Shown here: one piece after another, positions 59,281-64,000 of the stretch
Layout of the letters: each line of letters begins with the position of its first letter
How positions within the stretch are numbered: the stretch's first letter is position 1
DNA from: Buxus sempervirens
Taxonomy: Eukaryota > Streptophyta > Magnoliopsida > Buxales > Buxaceae
Assembly (NCBI GenBank): GCA_947561395.2
Contig: OX387186.1
Coordinates: 47,945,220-48,009,219, forward strand
DNA: 64,000 bases
Direction of reading: 5' to 3'
Position numbers and translations under genes: made by a program
The notes under the pieces: model-generated
Told to the model about the DNA's origin: nothing
Seen by the model: only the letters and a program-made list of their open reading frames with translations
Database searches by the model: none

Positions 59281-59430
59281 TTGTATCCGACAGATAATGT
59301 CGGATACAAAACATCTTTATTGTATCCGACAGATAATGTTGGATACAAAGGATCTTTATTGTATCCGACAGATAATGTCGGATACAAAGAGAATTGCTTG
59401 TATCCGACCTGACATGTCGGATACAAGCTT
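59281..59430 (+). promoter_or_regulatory. LTR3 palindrome array
   Basis: Four units as in LTR1. The last has an extended stem, AAGCTTGTATCCGAC / GTCGGATACAAGCTT, loop CTGACAT. Confidence 0.85.
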
Positions 59431-59950
59431 TTTGCTCAAAATTAGGGTTTTCCGAGAGTTTTCACTTTTTACCATCATGTCCTTCATTAAAGGAGTTGAC
59501 ATCTCGGAAATAGCCTTAGGGTTAAGGTTGGTGGACTCTAGATATCATTTTGTGTCTACCATCATGCAAACCCTAACCCTAGCCTTTGCCTATAAATAAG
59601 AGGCTCCTCCTCAAGCAAATGGCCAAGAAGTTGGAGATTGAAGAGCTCCGAGTGAAGAAGGGAACCGCTGCCGTATTGCTTCCAGAAGCCCAGGTAAACC
59701 TCAAACTTCTCTTTATTTTTCTGTTCTTACATTCTAGGTTTAGTTCTCTTCTTCTACCTTTCTGTAGAATAAGGCCTAATCTGTGTGTATGAAAACCCTT
59801 CTTCTACACAAAGTACCTTGAGACTCCCCCTAGCCGTAAAACGTGAAGGCAGGATCTAGGGGAAACGAGACTGAGGATTGATCCTAGTGTTAGAACCTTG
59901 TTGAATAAGCCTTTTGATTCTATGAAAAACCGTTTCATATTCAAAGTACC

Positions 59951-62342
59951 TGTGCGCACCTAAACCTGGCCTAGATCGCACACGGGGCACACCTTCAGTG
60001 CGTGCCTCGGGACATTCGGAGTCGCCACTGCCTGAGAGGTGCAGGCAGACACGGTGTTTGCCCTATCCGGGTCTAAGTCTGGTCTGCGGCTTTTCAGAGT
60101 TCTAGCTAAGTCCTCGGTTTCGTCCGGGGAAGCCCTAAGACACCCCGGCTCGCCCCGTCGGTTTGACGCGTCCCTCGGGTCTCCCTAGTTTTTGAGTCAA
60201 TCTTACCCTTCCTAGACCAGCATGCTGTTTATTGGGTTTGGCGTGGCCCTTTGAAGGTGTGGGTCCCTTTTATTTTGATTTTTATCTTTTTATTTAATGG
60301 AGTGGGTCGGACCCGGGTCCCGTTGGAAGGCCCGTGGGTTGCCATGATTGGGCTTGGGGCCCAGTTGGGTTATTGGGTAACCCATTTGGTTATTTACTTA
60401 AACTATTTACACATGCCATGGGCTTAGTGGGCTTGGATTTGGCCCATTAGCCAAGGGTCAAAGGGCCTGGGCCTGTTTATTGAAAACAGGCCTGGTATAG
60501 GCCAGTCAAAAGTGGGCCCCACAAGTGGGCTCAAGGTGCCTTGGTGGGCCCATTTGGGCCCATGGTCCAAAGATGGGCTTAAGATAGCCCAAATTGTTTA
60601 AACGACTGGTTCAGGCCGGTTTAGGTCGAATCAGGTTCAACCAGGCCGGAAAATTATATTTTTTAGTTATATTTACAACTGCCCGTGTTTGTTATACGGT
60701 CCTACCTTGCCATTGAACGAAATCCGGTTAGGCTTGCCCGTGATGCAAACACGGTCCTGACCGAACCGCTCTGAGTTTACGAGCGCAGCCTATTTTGCAT
60801 TTTTGTTGCCGATTCTTTTCGGGATCTGTTCCGTGGCCTTCTTAGGTGTTCTGGTAACGTCAGTTGGTTTTCTCAGCTCCTCCAAATGCTATATTTCCTT
60901 CATTTGGCCTAAAAGACCATTTTTCTCCTTCCTTTTGTTCTTCTTGAAGCAACTAGACCTCCTCTTGATTGTTAGTAGCCAAATTCAAGAATGGGAAAAT
61001 GGGAGTTTACAGGGGAAGGTTTAAGGAGGATAAACTCCTTTTGTATTTGCAAGCCTCATTAACCAAAATACTTTTTTCTTTATTGTTCTATGAGTCCATC
61101 CTTTGTTTCATGGAGTATTGCTCATTTGCATGGGGGATTCCACCAAAACCAAACAAATTGATTAGTAAGCAGGTAATAAAATAAAAAAAGGAATCCAAAG
61201 GCACTCAAATGAAGGAATTCACATGTATATTAAAAGAAAAGAGCCATTAAGGTCATTACCACACTATTACTCCTGGATTTGTTGATGTCTGGATTCTCCG
61301 AGAAATCCGGCAGTGCTTCCGCGTCTCCTTGGATTTTCTCGATTGGTTTTGAAAGGAGTTTGGTAGAAAGCTATGCTCAAGGGAAGGTTAGGGAAGGTTT
61401 GGACATGGTTTTGGTGAGACAGGGGCAATTTGGGCACAAAAAAGGTTTGGGATTAAGGGTGGCAGTAATTTGGCAGGGGTTTGTCATGGGAACGTTAAGG
61501 GAGGAAGGGAGGGTCGGCCAAGGGATCAGGCTTGTTCAAATGAGGGGGGGCCTCTCTATTTATAGGCAAAAAGGGGCATGCCCGTATTTGAAGTACGGGC
61601 GTGCCTTGCCCGTACTTCAAGTACGGGCGTGCCTTGCCCGTAATTCAAATACGGGCGAAAAATGCACATTTGCAAATCTTGCGAATCGGCCGTACGGGAT
61701 GCATGTCCCGCCGTACAGTGACGCGTGTCTTCTTCCAGAAGCTTGCCCGTATTTCAAATACGGGCATGTCCTGCCCGTAATTGAAATACGGTCCAGCAAG
61801 TTTTTAAAATGTTTGGATTTCAAACCTTTATTCAATTTGGTTTTTTGCAAGATTTTTATTCAATTTTTCCGATTATTTTATTAAAAAGCGAGATTCTCTT
61901 TATTAAAATATTATTAAACACCTTTATCTTATTTATTTTATTGGTTTAGTCCATTTTTGCTGCCTTTTTGCCACATGGGCAGTTTTTCTGAAACTTCAAC
62001 TGCTCATAACTTCTTCATCTTGTGTCCGATTTCAGCAAACTTAGTGTCGTTGGAACCGGCTGGGAACCACCTATCCTTTGGGATCAAGTTTGGTAGCTGA
62101 ATTGGGGTCGAGCAAAAAGTCAACTTTTTGTTCCCTAAAAGTTTGACCAACTCATATCTTTTTCATCTGGACTCCGATTCCAGCAAATTCAGTTGTGTTG
62201 GAACCGTGTCGAAATGCTCTTTTCAATGAGATGAAGTTTGATGGCCAAATTTAATTGAATCAAAAAGTCAATTTTTTGACCCCTTCAGGGTTTGACTTTT
62301 CATTTTTCTTTATTTCGGGGGTGCAAAAATCTGGTGTCTACA
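59951..62342 (-). mobile_element. Family B LTR (3' LTR of a minus-strand Tat-like element), 2.39 kb
   Basis: On the minus strand it starts TGTAGACACCAGATTTTTGC at 62,342 and ends GGTGCGCACA at 59,951. The bases before it on the minus strand, GGCAAAGAGGGGCAGC, are a polypurine tract, so this is the 3' LTR and the element body lies to the right. It inserted into LTR3. The second target-duplication copy lies beyond the window. The solo LTR at 10,762 is a relative. Reading frames at 61.3-61.9 kb are not supported as genes. Confidence 0.85.
61557..61791 (-). promoter_or_regulatory. Family B LTR promoter: TATA box with GCCCGTA palindrome array
   Basis: Minus-strand TATAAATA (61,557-61,564). Upstream on that strand are palindromes at 61,580-61,600, 61,608-61,628 (GCCCGTACTT / AAGTACGGGC, almost loopless), 61,636-61,656, about 61,745-61,765 (GCCCGTATTT / AAATACGGGC) and 61,773-61,791. 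C/G to T/A changes occur on both arms together between units. Confidence 0.82.
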
Positions 62343-64000
62343 GCTGCCCCTCTTTGCCGGAGTCACCTTAGGGGATGAACGGCAAAGAAGAAAAAGAACC
62401 TTATTTTTGCACCTTGCATTTCTGTCGACATGGTCAACGAGCTCAATCATTGAATTGTTTTTAGTGAAAGGGAAGTGTCAGATGTCATGTATCACTTCCT
62501 GACTTTGGAATCCCTATACCCTCTTTCGGGTTTGAATAGGGCTGTTCCTTAGTTCTTTGTTTTTGAAAAGAAAGATAGGATTAAATCTGAGCTCATCAGC
62601 CTGTTTCGACATTGATGCAAGGCACTTAACAATGTTCTTTTCTTCTTGTTTGTTCCATTAAAGCTTTTAGTGACTTCAGTTTTTTTTTTTTTTTTTTTGA
62701 AGTAGGCCAAGGTATGGGTTTGGGAGTGCAGGGGGAGGATGGGAGAAAGCTTTCGCGCTGCTGTCCATCATCTCGGAGACCACACACCTACTCTAGCCTA
62801 TGGTATTTACAAAAGTGAGAATCAAAATTTACAAGTAGGGGCGAATTGGCCCATTATTACTTTTCCTTGTTGCTTCTCCTTGCCAGCTTCTTTCTCTTGT
62901 CGAGGCATTAGAGCTTCTTTTCCATTCAAGAGTTACTCCACTGGGGATCTGGTGGGAGTATGATCTGTCTAGATGACTCTCTGGGGATTATTGTGATGTC
63001 TCTCTTTGCTCTTTGAAGTTTTGTTGGAGGGTCTGAGGATCTTGACGATCTTCTTTCTTTTGAGCCCCGCTGGGGATGAAAGGGAAGAAACCTTTGCTGG
63101 GGAACGAAGGATCAAAGTATCCTCCTCATGTTCATTTTTGCATCTTTCTTCCTTCTTTGAACCTGTACAAGGAACAAAATGTCAGTGCTTGTTCCGCTTG
63201 GGATATGCAGGGCTTGCTCACTTTCAGCCTTTGATTTATCACAATCAAAATGGCTATTGATTAAGGCAATGAATCCTTCTTCAAGGGTTAGCAACACAGC
63301 TGGGGAAATTCCAAGAATAGTTAAGCAGAATAATTACGGAAAAACACAGATGTGGTAGTGTGTGTTTGTGCCTGCAATTATCACAAAAGTCAATCCTTAA
63401 GTTAGACACAGATTAGAGTGCTTGGTATTTTTAGCCTTGTCATCATAGGCCTTTGTGAAGTGTTGACCCAAACACAGTCTGCCAATTTGGGCTCCTCATA
63501 TCACTTAGCTGTCCTCATTTAGCGCACTGTGTCCAACCTGCTTCTGTTTTTACTGCATTCCCCTTTTTAATCAAGGTATGACCAGTTTGTTTTTTGACCA
63601 CGACTAACCCTTTTTGCACATAGCGCCCTTTTTTGGGTTTTCACTATGTCTGGTCCTTTCAGGGAGAATCCAATTCTGTCATTATCAGAAAATGCGGATT
63701 TGGCTGTTTTGCTTAAGATCATTCACTTTAGGATCCGAAAGGTCTTCAAGGTAGGACGAAATGTAGGCTAGGCCGGGGTTTTGAAAGAAAGATAAGTGGC
63801 CTAAGAAGGCGGTGATTTTATAGGTTTGCACAGTGCTCCTTTTATTGTTGGGGCTTACATCCTGGCTTATTTCTTTGGTATGGAATTCATATTGATCTTG
63901 CTTTTCACAACTCTTTTCTTTCTTTCTTTTTCTCGATTTTCTTCGCAATTGATCAATTTTTTTTTTTGGGCCAGGAATGCCCATTTTGTGGTGAGGGAAC
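62343..64000 (-). mobile_element. 3' internal region of the minus-strand family B element
   Basis: Starts with the polypurine tract at 62,343-62,358. No recognisable domain in the 1.6 kb visible. A T-run lies at 62,678-62,698. CTGGGGAT-type phrases recur near 62,941-63,100. In Tat elements a long untranslated 3' region between integrase and LTR is usual, which is what I infer here. Confidence 0.6.

Larger units (their letters stand above)
58742..59950 (+). mobile_element. LTR3, truncated by a minus-strand element at 59,951
   Basis: Starts TGTAGACACCCC and follows LTR1 closely through the G-run, the palindrome, the array (59,281-59,430), telo-box and TATA box (59,591-59,598) and the leader ORF. 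It breaks off in TCAAAGTACC where the family B LTR begins. Confidence 0.88.

Noticed and set aside
61279-61884. 200-codon reading frame
   Set aside because: It lies antisense within the family B LTR across the TATA box and palindrome array, and the encoded repeats are artefacts of the GCCCGTA units.

Overview
The window reads as nuclear DNA of a flowering plant, probably repeat-rich heterochromatin. It is AT-rich, has spliced gene remains with GT/AG borders, and is dominated by nested LTR retrotransposons, three solo LTRs, a hAT element inside a foldback MITE, and an endogenous plant pararetrovirus. I see no intact ordinary host gene. The two recognisable host-derived pieces are broken: an intron-containing pseudogene of a REC/TSS-like (CLU-family) gene at 7.4-9.2 kb and the C-terminal end of an mTERF gene at 24.7-25.0 kb.

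Layout. 1-257: end of a minus-strand Tat-type LTR. 258-4422 and onward from 6660: broken plus-strand Ty3/gypsy element (gag, PR, RT, RH, IN), interrupted by a 2.24 kb solo LTR (4423-6659, target duplication TATCT). 7.4-9.2 kb: REC/TSS-like pseudogene. 10,762-14,303: 3.54 kb solo LTR with target duplication CAAAA. 17,360-19,520: foldback MITE split by a 1.74 kb non-autonomous hAT with 8-bp target duplication. 19.5-26.2 kb: mostly AT-rich sequence without recognisable genes, plus the mTERF fragment. 26.2-29.2 kb: minus-strand Tat-type gag remnant.

29,206-58,672 is a large plus-strand Tat-type Ty3/gypsy retrotransposon: LTR1, primer-binding site, a long leader with hairpin arrays, a decayed gag, RNase H plus integrase, and then two antisense multi-exon genes (a DUF7745-like gene at 46.96-51.04 kb, itself split by a 2.34 kb solo LTR, and a plant-mobile-domain gene at 51.5-55.6 kb), then LTR2. 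A 69-bp internal remnant and a third LTR (58,742-59,950) follow. LTR1 is interrupted by an 8.4 kb florendovirus-like caulimovirid (29,686-38,082, minus strand) placed in a 42-bp perfect palindrome that is still intact in LTR3. LTR3 is cut by a minus-strand element of another family (LTR 59,951-62,342, internal 3' part to the end of the window).

The most unusual signal is a recurring architecture of short palindromes or hairpins. Arrays of inverted repeats built on TGTATCCGACA / TGTCGGATACA lie upstream of the TATA box in the LTRs and also upstream of both antisense genes inside the same element. A different palindrome (GCCCGTA / TACGGGC) occupies the same position in the second LTR family. 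Two further arrays, one in a solo LTR (about 5 kb) and one in the Tat leader (42.2-43.6 kb), keep a nearly constant loop while the stem sequence changes on both arms together, as expected for selected or copy-corrected structures. All comparisons were made by eye.
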